This document shows, in pieces, positions 26,682 through 35,810 of a DNA stretch of 64,000 nucleotides. Positions within the stretch are counted from its first letter, which is position 1, and every line of letters begins with the position of its first letter. Below the pieces are notes generated by a model. The model was not told where the DNA came from. It ran no database searches and was given only the letters and a program-made list of their open reading frames with translations. Both the position numbers and the translations under genes were made by a program. Source of the stretch: an uncultured Verrucomicrobiales bacterium (GTDB lineage: Bacteria > Verrucomicrobiota > Verrucomicrobiia > Verrucomicrobiales > Akkermansiaceae); NCBI GenBank assembly GCA_937928545.1, contig CALGJQ010000033.1, positions 62,001 to 126,000 on the forward strand. Reading direction: 5' to 3'.

Positions 26682-27161
26682 CTAGTGCCACATGCTCAGA
26701 ACCGCTTCTTTGAGTTCGGCGTCAGAGAGCTTTTCGTTGGTCTTCCTGATCCGCTTGGATATTTCTCCAAGAAGCCCCGTGAAAAGTCTCACTCCAACTT
26801 CGGGATAGGCATCGGCGAAGGTTTTCAAGTCGTCTCCATTTGCTTTCCAGATCTGGGTAAATTCTTGAGCTGTGACATTGGCGCTCGCTACACCGGGGTC
26901 AAAGAGGTTGACCTCGCCGAACATTTCGCCCTCGCCGATCCGGCCCAAAAGAGTCCGTTTGTTATCTTTCAAGGAGTGAACGTGAAGGAGACCTGAAATC
27001 ACGAAGTAGAGAGAGTCCTGGGGCTCGCCCTCTTTGATGATGTCTTGCTGAGCTTCTGCTGGAAGAAACTCTCCGTAGCCACTCAAGAGGCGGCGGTCTT
27101 CATCTTCTAGTTCTGCGATGATACCGAGGGTAGGAAGTTGAGGAGTGGAAAAATCAGTCAT
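26682..27161 (-). CDS. Single-domain cyclic-nucleotide-binding-type protein
   Basis: 159 residues: one cNMP-binding beta-roll (about 15-125) with the hallmarks YFVISGLLHVHS and GRIGEGEMFGEVNLFD, plus a C-terminal helical extension (ISKRIRKTNEKLSD and following). The phosphate-binding-cassette glutamate is present (FGE), but the Arg that grips the cyclic phosphate in CRP (xxRSAxVxA) is absent, the sequence reading GVASANVTA. There is no DNA-binding HTH, so it is not a CRP-type regulator. It lies between the small acidic gene and DUF3307 in the sigma-factor operon and opposite two class III cyclase genes, which makes it the obvious candidate receptor. The missing Arg means ligand binding should not be assumed. 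Confidence 0.8.
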   Translation of the reverse strand: MTDFSTPQLPTLGIIAELEDEDRRLLSGYGEFLPAEAQQDIIKEGEPQDSLYFVISGLLHVHSLKDNKRTLLGRIGEGEMFGEVNLFDPGVASANVTAQEFTQIWKANGDDLKTFADAYPEVGVRLFTGLLGEISKRIRKTNEKLSDAELKEAVLSMWH

Positions 27162-27201
27162 AGATGATGGTTGGTGAATGGTGTTGAAGGGAATTCTATT
27201 G

Positions 27202-27477
27202 TTACTGGTTGTCTTTGGAAGATTTCTTTGTCTCGCTTTCGTTTAAGAGCTCAGTGAAGTACTCCATAGCGGTTGTGTTGGAAGCAAGGAGGGCGATGAC
27301 ACTTTCGCGCCGCCCTTCAGCAGTCCTTCCATTGGCAAGAGCGGTAATGAGTTCTTTATCCTCGATACCTAATGGGGAAGCGCCGCGAGTCTCTACGTTG
27401 TGAGAAAAAAGGGTGTTGAATCGATCCAAGCAGGCAAAGTCGTCAAGTGGGTCTTTGGATTGGGAATGGTTGTTCAC
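27202..27477 (-). CDS. Small acidic protein after the sigma factor (anti-sigma candidate)
   Basis: 91 residues, soluble and helical, with no TM segment and no zinc-finger cysteines (one Cys only). The middle reads DKELITALANGRTAEGRRESVIALLASNTTAMEYFTELL, an arrangement like the N-terminal helices of anti-sigma factors that lack their zinc site and membrane anchor. The start is GTG at 27477, with AAAGGAG about 12 bases upstream. It lies 44 bp after the sigma-factor stop and 40 bp before the cNMP-type gene. Position supports a regulator of the sigma factor; the sequence does not prove it. Confidence 0.55.
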   Translation of the reverse strand: MNNHSQSKDPLDDFACLDRFNTLFSHNVETRGASPLGIEDKELITALANGRTAEGRRESVIALLASNTTAMEYFTELLNESETKKSSKDNQ

Positions 27478-27521
27478 GGTGAGATGACGCTCCTTTTGGT
27501 TACAATTGCAAATTATTTACC

Positions 27522-28220
27522 TTAGTAGTCGAAAATATCGATGGATTCCCCGCATAGGGCGATGAAATCCTGCCATTCTAAGCGAAGCCATGGATCTTGC
27601 TTGTGAATATGGGTAAGGATTTTTTCTTTAAGATCAGCCATGAGTGCGGACATTGAGCGGCTGATTTTAGACTCGTGCCAGCCCCAGAGCTTACTCAGTT
27701 TTTTTTGTGGGATCTGGTATGAGTGTATGAGGCGAAAGAGGACCAATTTTTCCTGATCTACGGTGGCGAAGGCATGCTTGACTGCTTCTTGTAGGAGGTC
27801 CACTACGGCATCGTCCGAAAGATGATCTTCAGGCGCGGAGAGAACGATTCCGGGAGAATCCGGGGTGTTCGACTCTGTGACTGAAACGGTATCTTTAGTC
27901 CGTCGCTTTTTGCTGATAAGGCGATGGAGTGCGGCCCTGCGAAGGAAGGCCGCAAGAGGGCCGGATCCATTATATTTCCCCAGAAGTCGGTGTAGTCCGC
28001 CACTTGCTTTTTGACCGCCGAAACAGTCACCACTTAAGTCGCCGATAATTTCATCGGCCTCGCTGGGACTCGCTCCTCGCTTAATTAGCGAGGAGTGGAG
28101 GGTGGGATGATCTAAGATGTCTTTGACTGCAGCTACGGCCGCAGGCCTTCCTTCCAGAGCTGATTCAGCCAAGTCTAGGTCATCGGTAAATGATCTGGCC
28201 GAAGGAGAGGAATTATTCAT
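27522..28220 (-). CDS. Sigma-70 family (ECF-type) RNA polymerase sigma factor
   Basis: 232 residues. A sigma-2-like helix pair (about 60-110, with the basic AAFLRRAALHRLISKKRRT) would contact core polymerase and the -10 element. A linker of about 45 polar residues leads to a sigma-4 HTH (about 150-205, DQEKLVLFRLIHSYQIPQKKLSKLWGWHESKISRSMSAL). The C-terminal ~25 residues form an extra aromatic tail. No sigma-1.1 or sigma-3 is present, so it fits ECF-like factors that serve a narrow regulon. It heads the leftward operon and is divergent from the GAF-protease-barrel genes over a 73-bp gap, so a shared control region with autoregulation is plausible. I could not identify a dependable promoter motif there. 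Confidence 0.75.
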   Translation of the reverse strand: MNNSSPSARSFTDDLDLAESALEGRPAAVAAVKDILDHPTLHSSLIKRGASPSEADEIIGDLSGDCFGGQKASGGLHRLLGKYNGSGPLAAFLRRAALHRLISKKRRTKDTVSVTESNTPDSPGIVLSAPEDHLSDDAVVDLLQEAVKHAFATVDQEKLVLFRLIHSYQIPQKKLSKLWGWHESKISRSMSALMADLKEKILTHIHKQDPWLRLEWQDFIALCGESIDIFDY

Positions 28221-28293
28221 AGAGTGCCGAGAGTTAAATGAACGGTGAGAAAGATTGCAATTCCCAAACTTTGAAACGCCAAGTGATTAAAAA

Positions 28294-28788
28294 ATGAGAG
28301 GTTTAGATAGGTTAGAGGCAGTGGTGGATCAGTGGAAGAATAGTGGCTGGCAAATACTTGATGAAGCTTTAGGAAGCTTGGGGGCAGATAATGTGATTTT
28401 GTGGTTGGATGAAGGTGACTCGGATTCACTAAAAAGTGTCTATGCGACCTTGGGTGACGAGTTCATAGGATTCCGGCAAAGTCTGTCCAAAGGTCTAATT
28501 TCCCAAGTTTTTTTATCGGGGATGCCTCTGTTAGAAAAGGATTTGAAAGCGCGAAATGAGCACGATCCCTCGATGGATGAACATACCGGAGTGCGCTGTC
28601 AGTCGATGATTGTTGCTCCTGTTACGTGGGGTGACGAAATTGTCGGAGTATTGAGCGGAGTGAGGTTTGAATCAGAAAGACTGGTTGAGCCATTTGAACT
28701 GGATCAGCTCAATGAATTGGCGATCATCTCTAAGAAGCTGATGGACGATTTTGAAATAGAAGGGTGTGATGAAGCTACCAACTCGTAA
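28294..28788 (+). CDS. GAF-domain protein
   Basis: 164 residues forming one GAF fold: an N-terminal helix, the strand NVILWLDE, SLSKGLISQVFLSGMPLLEKDL, CQSMIVAPVTWGDEIVGVLSGVRF and a C-terminal helix. GAF domains bind small molecules including cyclic nucleotides, or mediate dimers; the NKFDE motif of the cGMP-binding class is not visible. The start is ATG at 28294, the first gene of the rightward set. The stop overlaps the subtilisin-like protease start by 20 bases, indicating that the two products are made together. It may regulate that protease, but this is an inference from coupling. Confidence 0.75.
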   Translation: MRGLDRLEAVVDQWKNSGWQILDEALGSLGADNVILWLDEGDSDSLKSVYATLGDEFIGFRQSLSKGLISQVFLSGMPLLEKDLKARNEHDPSMDEHTGVRCQSMIVAPVTWGDEIVGVLSGVRFESERLVEPFELDQLNELAIISKKLMDDFEIEGCDEATNS

Positions 28789-29518
28789 TGAAGCCAGGCA
28801 GGCGATTCAGGATGGGAAAGGGGAAGGTGTCGTAATTGCGATTCTGGATAGTGGGATCGAAGAGAAACACCCTCATTTTGATGAATGTTGTTTTCTGAAA
28901 GGGTACGAAGTCGTGGCGATGGACGGTAAAGTCGATGCCCTAGAAAGTGAAAGTATTGATGAAGTGGGGCATGGAACTGCGGTCGCTGGAATCATCCATT
29001 CGATGGCTCCTCGGGCTCGATTGATGAGTGTCAAGGTGTTAGCGGGAGGTATGCGAAGACAGCATCATGAGGCTGTTCGGCTGGGTGTTCAAAAGGCGCT
29101 TTCGGAAGGGGCAATCGTTCTAAATTGTTCCTTCGGCGTTCCGGGTGCTTCCTATTCATTGCCTGGGTACAAAAGTTGGACTGATGAAGCATTCCGCAAT
29201 GATTGCCATGTGGTGAGTGCATCTTCCAATACCTCTGCCGAACTTCCGGAATGGCCTGGCCATTTACTGACGACACATAGTGTGACGGCTGCCGACTTTG
29301 AGGAAGATGTTTGGGAATACAGGAGCGGGCACCAAGTGGCCTTCGGGGCTAAGGGGGTGGATGTGAAAGTTCCTTGTCCCGGTGGTGGCTATGCTTCTTT
29401 AACGGGGAGCAGTTTTGCGGCTGCCCATTTTAGTGGTTTGGTGGCAAGGCTGCTTTCGGTTTTTCCAAAAATGTCGCCATCTTTGGTAAGAGATATTTTC
29501 AGGAGTCTGGCAAAATAG
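28769..29518 (+). CDS. Leaderless minimal subtilisin-like serine protease
   Basis: 250 residues from ATG 28769. All catalytic positions of family S8 are present: Asp in VVIAILDSGIEEKHPHFD, His in GHGTAVAGII, Ser in GSSFAAAHFSGL, and an oxyanion-type Asn in SASSNTS. There is no signal peptide and no prodomain, and the chain is near the minimum for the fold, so it probably works in the cytoplasm, in contrast to most subtilases. Its start lies inside the end of the GAF gene (20-base overlap). With the nearby sigma factor and the small acidic protein, a role in regulated proteolysis, for example of a regulator, is attractive but unproven. Confidence 0.82.
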   Translation: MKLPTRNEARQAIQDGKGEGVVIAILDSGIEEKHPHFDECCFLKGYEVVAMDGKVDALESESIDEVGHGTAVAGIIHSMAPRARLMSVKVLAGGMRRQHHEAVRLGVQKALSEGAIVLNCSFGVPGASYSLPGYKSWTDEAFRNDCHVVSASSNTSAELPEWPGHLLTTHSVTAADFEEDVWEYRSGHQVAFGAKGVDVKVPCPGGGYASLTGSSFAAAHFSGLVARLLSVFPKMSPSLVRDIFRSLAK

Positions 29519-29881
29519 TGAAAAATTGATCGAGAGTTCTGGAGCTTAGACGTCCCATTGTGATGGGACTCACCGGAATGATTTATCAAGTGCTCAGCCT
29601 GACGATGGTGCCATTGATGAGGATTTCACACCCGAAGAGACGCATTAGTTTGGAGAAACTATTCGATAATTTCAGCAAGCATCTCATAAAATGCCGAACA
29701 GTGGGAGAGCTCTGGAGCAAACTCCCAGACCCCAGTCACATCACCATGGAAACTAGCAAAGACCGCAAGCCCCTTGAAGAAAATTGGATCAAGCTCTTAA
29801 GTTGACGCTAATGGCCGTGTAGTGATAATTAATCTCTTGAAAATGTGCAATGTTCTGGCGGGACGACGTCATGGAGGTGAA
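29519..29881 (+). other. Intergenic region before the FecR-TPR-barrel gene
   Basis: About 360 bp. Short frames exist (for example 29560-29805), but none has a good start or a recognisable domain. A GGAGGTGA Shine-Dalgarno-like sequence ends 2 bases before the ATG at 29882. The promoter of the secreted-protein genes may lie here. Confidence 0.5.
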
Positions 29882-32800
29882 ATGCAAGAAGATCAAAAAA
29901 GAAATGGGCAATTAACCCTTTGGGGACAGCGGCATTCAATGGGCTGGGTTTTCAATTTTATTTTATTGATTTGTGTGGCTCCCTTTATTCCTAGGGCGGC
30001 GGCTCAAGGCTCGAAAGAGGCCACTATTCTGGAGATTCAAAATATCGTTCAAACATCCGCCGGTCCGAGAAATCCCTGGGACAAGGCCAAAGTCAAAGAA
30101 ACTCTAAAGATTGGTGAGCGAATCCGCACGCGGCAGAAAAGTCTCGCATTGCTACGGCTAGGTAACCTTTTTACTGCCCGTTTGAATCAATTCACGACAA
30201 TTCGATTGATCGCTGAAACCGCTGGTGACGATAACCCCCGCCTAGATTTGATGCAGGGATCTGGGTTTCTTTTTAGTAGGGAAGAAGCCGGTAAAATTCG
30301 CCTAACAACGCCAACCACTGCGGGAGCTCTTTTGGGGACTCAAGTTTTAGTGGAGGTTCTCGTCGACGGCACCTCAAAGTTCCAGGTCCTGGAAGGTCGA
30401 GTCGATCTAAAGAATCAATTCGGAGATCTCGTCGTGAAGGCTGGGGAAGCGGCGAGAGTGAGTCCGGGCGAAGCCCCCAAAATGACTGCCGTTATTGAGG
30501 CGAAGAATCTTCTTCAATGGGCACTTTACTATCCTGCCGTCATTAGCCCTGGGGAGATGAGTTCTGAACTCGCCTCGCACAAAAACCTCAGGACTTCTTT
30601 CGAATTCTACCGCAGCGGTGACCCATTGGGTGCTTTTGAAAATTTGCCCGACCAGATGCCCGACTCACGGGAGGGTGTTATCTATAACGCCGCAGTTCTT
30701 CTAGCTGTCGGCCGGGTCGATGAAACAGAACAGCTCTTGAAAAATCTCCCTCGCTCCGATTCGCATCGCCGTTCGCTGCATAGGATCATCGATGCGGTGA
30801 AGTTTCGTGAAGTGGAAGCCTGGGAAATTGATACTCTCACAAGCGCTAGTGAGTGTCTTGCTGAAAGCTACTACCGGCAGTCTAGGGGCGATCTCGCAGG
30901 TGCACTTACCTCAGCAAAACGCGCGACTACGCTCGCTCCAAAGAATGGCTATGGCCATACTCGCCTCGCTGAATTGGAGTTTTCACATAGTCAGACAAAG
31001 CTGGCACGCAAAGCCCTTGCTGAGGGGCTTGAATTAGCTCCTAGAAATGCTCATGCCCACGCTCTTATGGGCTTTATACTGAGCGCCGATCATGAAGTTA
31101 AGGCAGCGCGGAAATCCTTCGAAAACGCGATATCGCTCGATGGCTCACTCGGAAACGGTTGGTTGGGACTTGGTCTGATCATGATTAAACAGGGGGACCT
31201 CTCGGGTGGGAGGGCTGCCTTGCAAACCGCTGCAACTGTCGAGCCGACGCTTTCCATATTCCATAGCTATCTTGCCAAGGCTCTTAGCCTTGACGACCGT
31301 CCTGACAAGGCTCGTAAAGATCTTATGCTTGCTAAGGCCCTCGATCAAAATGATCCAACGCCCTTTCTCTATTCTGCTCTTGAGTGGCAAAAGAGATATC
31401 ATGTTAATCAAGCGGTAGCCGATCTACAGCGCTCGATCGAACTGAATGACAATCGCAGCGTTTACCGTTCGCAATTCCTCCTCGATCAAGATCGTGCCGT
31501 CCGTAGTGCCAACCTCGCGAGCATTTATCAAAATGCCGGCCTTGAAGGTCTCGCCGTTCGCGAGGCCACCCGTGCCGTCGAGCAGGACTACACCAATCCT
31601 TCGGCCCACCTCTTTCTAGCCAATTCCTTCGATGCGCTTCGCGACCCTAATCGAGTGGCCCTACGCTACGAGACTCCTTGGTTCAACGAACTCCTTCTCG
31701 CCAATCTTCTTGCCCCAGTAGGTGGCGGTCCGCTTTCTCAGTTCGTCTCCCAGCAGGAATATTCCCGACTATTGGAGTCAGATGGTCTCGGTGCCAGTGT
31801 CGATACTGAGTGGAGGAGCAATGGAGAGTCTAGAAGCAATGCCTCCATTTTTGGAACTAGTGGGCGGGTTAGCTTTGGCATCGATGCTTCCTTTCGCGAG
31901 GATCCCGGCGAGCGCTCCTTTGCCGACTCGCAGCTCGCCGAGGTCTATGCTCAGTTAAAATGGCAAGCGACCCCTGACGATATTATTTATCTTCTCGGGA
32001 AATGGGCAGGCCAAGAGAGTGGCGATAATTTACAGAACTATGAAAACCTCCCGAATTCACCCGGTTTGGAATTCGAAGAAAATCAAGAACCCGGCCTTCT
32101 CCTTGGCGGGTGGAATCATCGTTGGGCCCCCGGTTCGCACACCCTCGCTCTCGCTGGTCGCCTCTCTGCCCGACAGACTCTGCTCGACCCTGAATCACGC
32201 CAGCTGTTAATTAAGCGGAATGACGCCGGCCTCCGCCCCGGTTTTCTCCTTCCCGGAACTTCAGGCCCTGATGGGTTCACAAATCCAGCTCTCGCCTCAT
32301 CAGTTTCGCTCGGTGTGGGAGGGGCTTTACAATTCTCCGACTCCTTTCTGAATGAAATAGCACCTTTCCTAGGTCGCGGTGATGTCGAAAGTGTCGGGAG
32401 TGCTCCCTTCGAGTTCGCGACAACTCGCGAATTCGAAATCCACTCCTTTGAGCTGCAACATTTATTGCAAACGGAAAAAAATCTTCTGATTCTCGGTGGG
32501 CGTTACCAATCGGGAGAATTTGACGCTACCAGTAATCTATCACTCATCCGGCCTAATTTTTCGGGTGGGTTTTCCACGCCCGCCGCCGAGCAAAAAATCA
32601 ACTCGGACTTCGAGCGTTTGAGCCTGTATGCCTACGATTATTTTAAGCTCACTCCTGAACTTACCGTGATGGGCGGACTCTCATGGGATCGAGTCGAGCA
32701 TCCTGAAAATTTCCGAAATCCTCCACTCAGTGAAAGGAATCAAGTTGACGAAAAATTCGCAGGGAAGCTTGCCTTCACCTATGCCCCATCCAAGGCTTTT

Positions 32801-33595
32801 GCCGCCCGAGGAATGTTCAGTGAAGGCATAGGCGGAGTCACTTTTGATGAAAGCGTCCGTCTCGAGCCGGTTCAACTGGCCGGTTTTAATCAAGCCTACC
32901 GCACTGTCATTTCGGAATCACTTGTCGGCTCGGTGGAAGCCCCGGATTATCGCATCGCTGGGTTGAGCTTTGAAGGTGCCTTGCCAAATCAAGCGTGGTG
33001 GAGTGCTGCAGTGGGGCTGATTGAACAGAGCGTTGATCGGCAAATTGGTGCTTTTACCGGCTACGAATCTAATCTGTTCATTAGCTCTCCAGCATATTTC
33101 CCCGGTGAAACCGGACAATCTCTTGACTACCGAGAGGCGACATTTTCACTCAGCTACGATCAGCTGATCGGGAGACAATTCTCTCTTGGTGCTCGCTACC
33201 AACTGGTCCACTCAACTCTCAAAACTGAATACCCCGACCTTCCCGAGGTTCTCTTTGCAAATCAATCGTCCACGGACCGTGCCACCTTGCAATCCATCAA
33301 TCTCCACGCTACCTGGAATTCTCCCTCCGGTTTGTTCGCTAGGCTTGAGGGGGATTGGTATCATCAGGCCCTCGACTTTGAGTCGCCCGGCCTTCCCAGT
33401 GGTGCGGAAAATTCCAGCTCGGACTTTTGGCAGGTTAATGCTCACCTCGGATATCGCTTCAACGAAGGGCAAAGCGAAATTCGTCTTGGCGTTCTCAATC
33501 TCACTGATCAGGATTATCAGCTTAGCCCGCTCAATCCCTATTCAGATCTCGTCCGCGAGCGCACAGGCTATATTGGTTGCCGTTTCAGTTTCTAA
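29882..33595 (+). CDS. FecR-TPR-outer-membrane beta-barrel fusion protein
   Basis: 1237 residues from ATG 29882. The N-terminus has a signal peptide with a long polar lead (hydrophobic core WVFNFILLICVAPFI, then RAAAQ). A FecR-type periplasmic domain follows (about 45-185, KIGERIRTRQKSLALLRLGN and TPTTAGALLGTQVLVEV), then about eight TPR repeats (about 230-590), and a TonB-receptor-like barrel of about 620 residues with strands ending in the aromatic terminus RTGYIGCRFSF. No plug domain or TonB box is obvious. FecR domains normally relay a signal from an outer-membrane receptor to an ECF sigma factor; here receptor barrel and FecR are in one chain and the sigma factor is divergent nearby. It lies 20 bp before the CHASE2 cyclase. 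An upstream GTG (29822) and ATG (29843) are less likely starts. Confidence 0.78.
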   Translation: MQEDQKRNGQLTLWGQRHSMGWVFNFILLICVAPFIPRAAAQGSKEATILEIQNIVQTSAGPRNPWDKAKVKETLKIGERIRTRQKSLALLRLGNLFTARLNQFTTIRLIAETAGDDNPRLDLMQGSGFLFSREEAGKIRLTTPTTAGALLGTQVLVEVLVDGTSKFQVLEGRVDLKNQFGDLVVKAGEAARVSPGEAPKMTAVIEAKNLLQWALYYPAVISPGEMSSELASHKNLRTSFEFYRSGDPLGAFENLPDQMPDSREGVIYNAAVLLAVGRVDETEQLLKNLPRSDSHRRSLHRIIDAVKFREVEAWEIDTLTSASECLAESYYRQSRGDLAGALTSAKRATTLAPKNGYGHTRLAELEFSHSQTKLARKALAEGLELAPRNAHAHALMGFILSADHEVKAARKSFENAISLDGSLGNGWLGLGLIMIKQGDLSGGRAALQTAATVEPTLSIFHSYLAKALSLDDRPDKARKDLMLAKALDQNDPTPFLYSALEWQKRYHVNQAVADLQRSIELNDNRSVYRSQFLLDQDRAVRSANLASIYQNAGLEGLAVREATRAVEQDYTNPSAHLFLANSFDALRDPNRVALRYETPWFNELLLANLLAPVGGGPLSQFVSQQEYSRLLESDGLGASVDTEWRSNGESRSNASIFGTSGRVSFGIDASFREDPGERSFADSQLAEVYAQLKWQATPDDIIYLLGKWAGQESGDNLQNYENLPNSPGLEFEENQEPGLLLGGWNHRWAPGSHTLALAGRLSARQTLLDPESRQLLIKRNDAGLRPGFLLPGTSGPDGFTNPALASSVSLGVGGALQFSDSFLNEIAPFLGRGDVESVGSAPFEFATTREFEIHSFELQHLLQTEKNLLILGGRYQSGEFDATSNLSLIRPNFSGGFSTPAAEQKINSDFERLSLYAYDYFKLTPELTVMGGLSWDRVEHPENFRNPPLSERNQVDEKFAGKLAFTYAPSKAFAARGMFSEGIGGVTFDESVRLEPVQLAGFNQAYRTVISESLVGSVEAPDYRIAGLSFEGALPNQAWWSAAVGLIEQSVDRQIGAFTGYESNLFISSPAYFPGETGQSLDYREATFSLSYDQLIGRQFSLGARYQLVHSTLKTEYPDLPEVLFANQSSTDRATLQSINLHATWNSPSGLFARLEGDWYHQALDFESPGLPSGAENSSSDFWQVNAHLGYRFNEGQSEIRLGVLNLTDQDYQLSPLNPYSDLVRERTGYIGCRFSF

Positions 33596-33615
33596 GTCCC
33601 AGTAAATAAGCATGT

Positions 33616-35673
33616 ATGTCAAACCTAGCCTTTTGGAAGATCCGGCTCATCAGCATCCTCGTGGGCAGCGCCCTAGTCATCGGCCTTGGCCTGCTTGCTC
33701 TTACTAAGACGGGGACTTCTCTCCGTTATCTTAGCTATGACCTGCCCTTCCTCGTCCATCGTGCGGGTGAGGCCGACGATGTCCGCATTGTTTATCTTGA
33801 TGAGATGGATGGAGAAAAAGTTGATCGGAGCGGACAAGCAGCGCTCCTTGATGCACTTGCCGAGGCCGGGGTCCGTGCGGTTGTCTATGATCTTATTTTC
33901 CAAGACCCTTGGCCAAATCCACAGGTTGATTTGGAGTTTGCGGCCGCGATGCTTCGTTTCCGAGGCATTGATGCCAATGGCAAGTCCATTCCCGGAGTCC
34001 CCCAGCGAATGATTTTTCTTGCGACCGGCAGCACTCCTATCGAGCGCTCTGGAATGGTCGGTCAGCAAATGGTCCCTCCGGACGAGGATATCCTCGAAGC
34101 CGCTGGATATCAATTTGGACTCGCGGATCTTGTTCGCGATGATCAATTTACCGTTCGCGAGCTCCCCGTCGGAACCTACGACGAGCCATCTCTCTCTTGG
34201 TCCGCTGCCCGTGCTCTCGGTGCCCAACTTGAGGAAGATCCCGAAAAACGAATCGCGCCCCGCTGGCTGAACTATGCCGGACCTCCGGGAGCCAGCGACT
34301 CTCTCGGAGCCCAGCGAGCCATTAAATCATGTAGCGCTGCTGATGTCTTGGAAGGGGGGATCGCCAACTTCCTACGAGATAAAATCGTGGTCATTGGGGG
34401 GAAACCAGCTCTCATCGGAGCTGCCGCCGGGCAGGATTTATTTTCCACGCCCTTTCATCGCTTTGATGGACGAGGCGACCTGCCCCTCGCCAGCGGGGTA
34501 GAAATCCAAGCCAATGCCCTCCTTAATTTTCTCAATGGCAACTGGCTCACAGCCACGAAACCACGCTTCGATAAAATTCTCATCTCCCTTTGCGGCCTTT
34601 TCATCGGGTTGGTCTTTTGCTGGCTCAAGCCCATACGAGGGCTTTTGTTCGCCCTAATTCTCATTCTCATCCTGATAGCTGTTGGAGTTGGCGCTGTCCA
34701 CTTCCGCCAATTCTGGTTTCCATGGTCGGTGATTGCCTTCCTCCAAGTTCCGCTGGGCTTTATCTGGGGCGGGGCCTCCCATTTTTATCTGGAGCGATTC
34801 CATCGGCGTAAACTCAGTCGAGATCAGCTCCTCCTGCGTGGTGCTTTTTCAAAATACCTCTCTCCCCAAATGCTTGACCAACTCACTGCCGATGACTTCC
34901 AGATGAAGCTTGGTGGCGAGAAAATCCAAGCCGCCATGATGTTCACGGATCTTGAGAACTTCACCGACGTCTGTGAGCAGGTCGGTGATCCCGGACGCAT
35001 CGTGGAAACCCTCAACGACTACTTCGAACGCACCACCGACCACATCTTCGATCATCGTGGCGTCGTGATTAAATTTATCGGCGATGCCATCTTTGCCGGT
35101 TGGGGTGCTCCCATTCCGGACCCCGATGCCGCCCGTAATGCGGTTCGTGCTGCCTGGCGACTTTTCGAGAGCGATAAGCTCGTCATTGATGGCGTCTCCA
35201 TCCGAACCCGTATTGGCCTTCACTTTGGCGAAGTGGTCGCTGGAAATATCGGCAGCAAGCGTCGCGTCGATTATACCATGATCGGCGACGCCGTAAATCT
35301 CGCCGCCCGTTTGGAGAGCTTAAACAAAATGGTAGGAACCCAAATTCTCATGAGCCACGAAATCCACCGCGAACTCAGCCCGGAATTCCGGACCCGCCGA
35401 GTTGGCAAATTCCAGGTCAAAGGGCGCAAGGAAGGAACCCAAGTCTACGAACTTCTCGGCCGGGCCCTCGAAAGCAGTGAGCCATCATGGCTCAGCAACT
35501 ATCACCTCGCTCTCGAGGCTCTTGAAGCTGGTGATACGACTACCGCGCGCGCTGGTTTTGCAGAAGTTCAAGAGGTTCGCCAAGGTGGAGATGGACCCTC
35601 TGCTTTCTTGCTTAGTGCTTTGGAGCAAGGAATTGTCCTCCCAGACGGAGCTATTAAAATGATCGAGAAATAA
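33616..35673 (+). CDS. CHASE2-domain class III adenylate/guanylate cyclase
   Basis: 685 residues. The N-terminal TM helix (about 10-30) and a large CHASE2 sensor (about 35-320, VRIVYLDEMDGEK, LAEAGVRAVVYDLIF and ASGVEIQANALLNFL) face outwards. Three more TM helices (about 325-400) lead to a cytoplasmic class III cyclase (about 430-630). The two metal-binding Asp residues are in MFTDLENFTD (about 444) and KFIGDAIFAGW (about 489), and the IGDAVNLAARLE segment supplies the transition-state Asn and Arg, so it looks active. Whether it makes cAMP or cGMP is not settled by eye, but the layout is that of bacterial adenylate cyclases. It probably senses an envelope signal from the co-directional FecR-TPR-barrel protein encoded 20 bp upstream. 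Confidence 0.9.
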   Translation: MSNLAFWKIRLISILVGSALVIGLGLLALTKTGTSLRYLSYDLPFLVHRAGEADDVRIVYLDEMDGEKVDRSGQAALLDALAEAGVRAVVYDLIFQDPWPNPQVDLEFAAAMLRFRGIDANGKSIPGVPQRMIFLATGSTPIERSGMVGQQMVPPDEDILEAAGYQFGLADLVRDDQFTVRELPVGTYDEPSLSWSAARALGAQLEEDPEKRIAPRWLNYAGPPGASDSLGAQRAIKSCSAADVLEGGIANFLRDKIVVIGGKPALIGAAAGQDLFSTPFHRFDGRGDLPLASGVEIQANALLNFLNGNWLTATKPRFDKILISLCGLFIGLVFCWLKPIRGLLFALILILILIAVGVGAVHFRQFWFPWSVIAFLQVPLGFIWGGASHFYLERFHRRKLSRDQLLLRGAFSKYLSPQMLDQLTADDFQMKLGGEKIQAAMMFTDLENFTDVCEQVGDPGRIVETLNDYFERTTDHIFDHRGVVIKFIGDAIFAGWGAPIPDPDAARNAVRAAWRLFESDKLVIDGVSIRTRIGLHFGEVVAGNIGSKRRVDYTMIGDAVNLAARLESLNKMVGTQILMSHEIHRELSPEFRTRRVGKFQVKGRKEGTQVYELLGRALESSEPSWLSNYHLALEALEAGDTTTARAGFAEVQEVRQGGDGPSAFLLSALEQGIVLPDGAIKMIEK

Positions 35674-35810
35674 TAAAGTACGCTTTCAAAATGGCCTAGC
35701 CCAAAACTGGGACCATCTTTTTTCTAGGCTCTCCCATAATTTTCATGCTATCAAATTTCTGCGTAGAAATTTTGCAAGAGTTAGAGGTTTCCGCGTCAAG
35801 CCACTCATAA

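Noticed and set aside
29551-29646. CDGTH string in another frame of the same gap, recalling a CDGSH iron-sulphur motif
   Set aside because: An in-frame stop lies just upstream and no second cysteine cluster is present; probably chance.
29560-29805. Possible 81-aa gene before the FecR-TPR-barrel gene
   Set aside because: No ribosome-binding site, no recognisable domain and ordinary composition; kept as intergenic.
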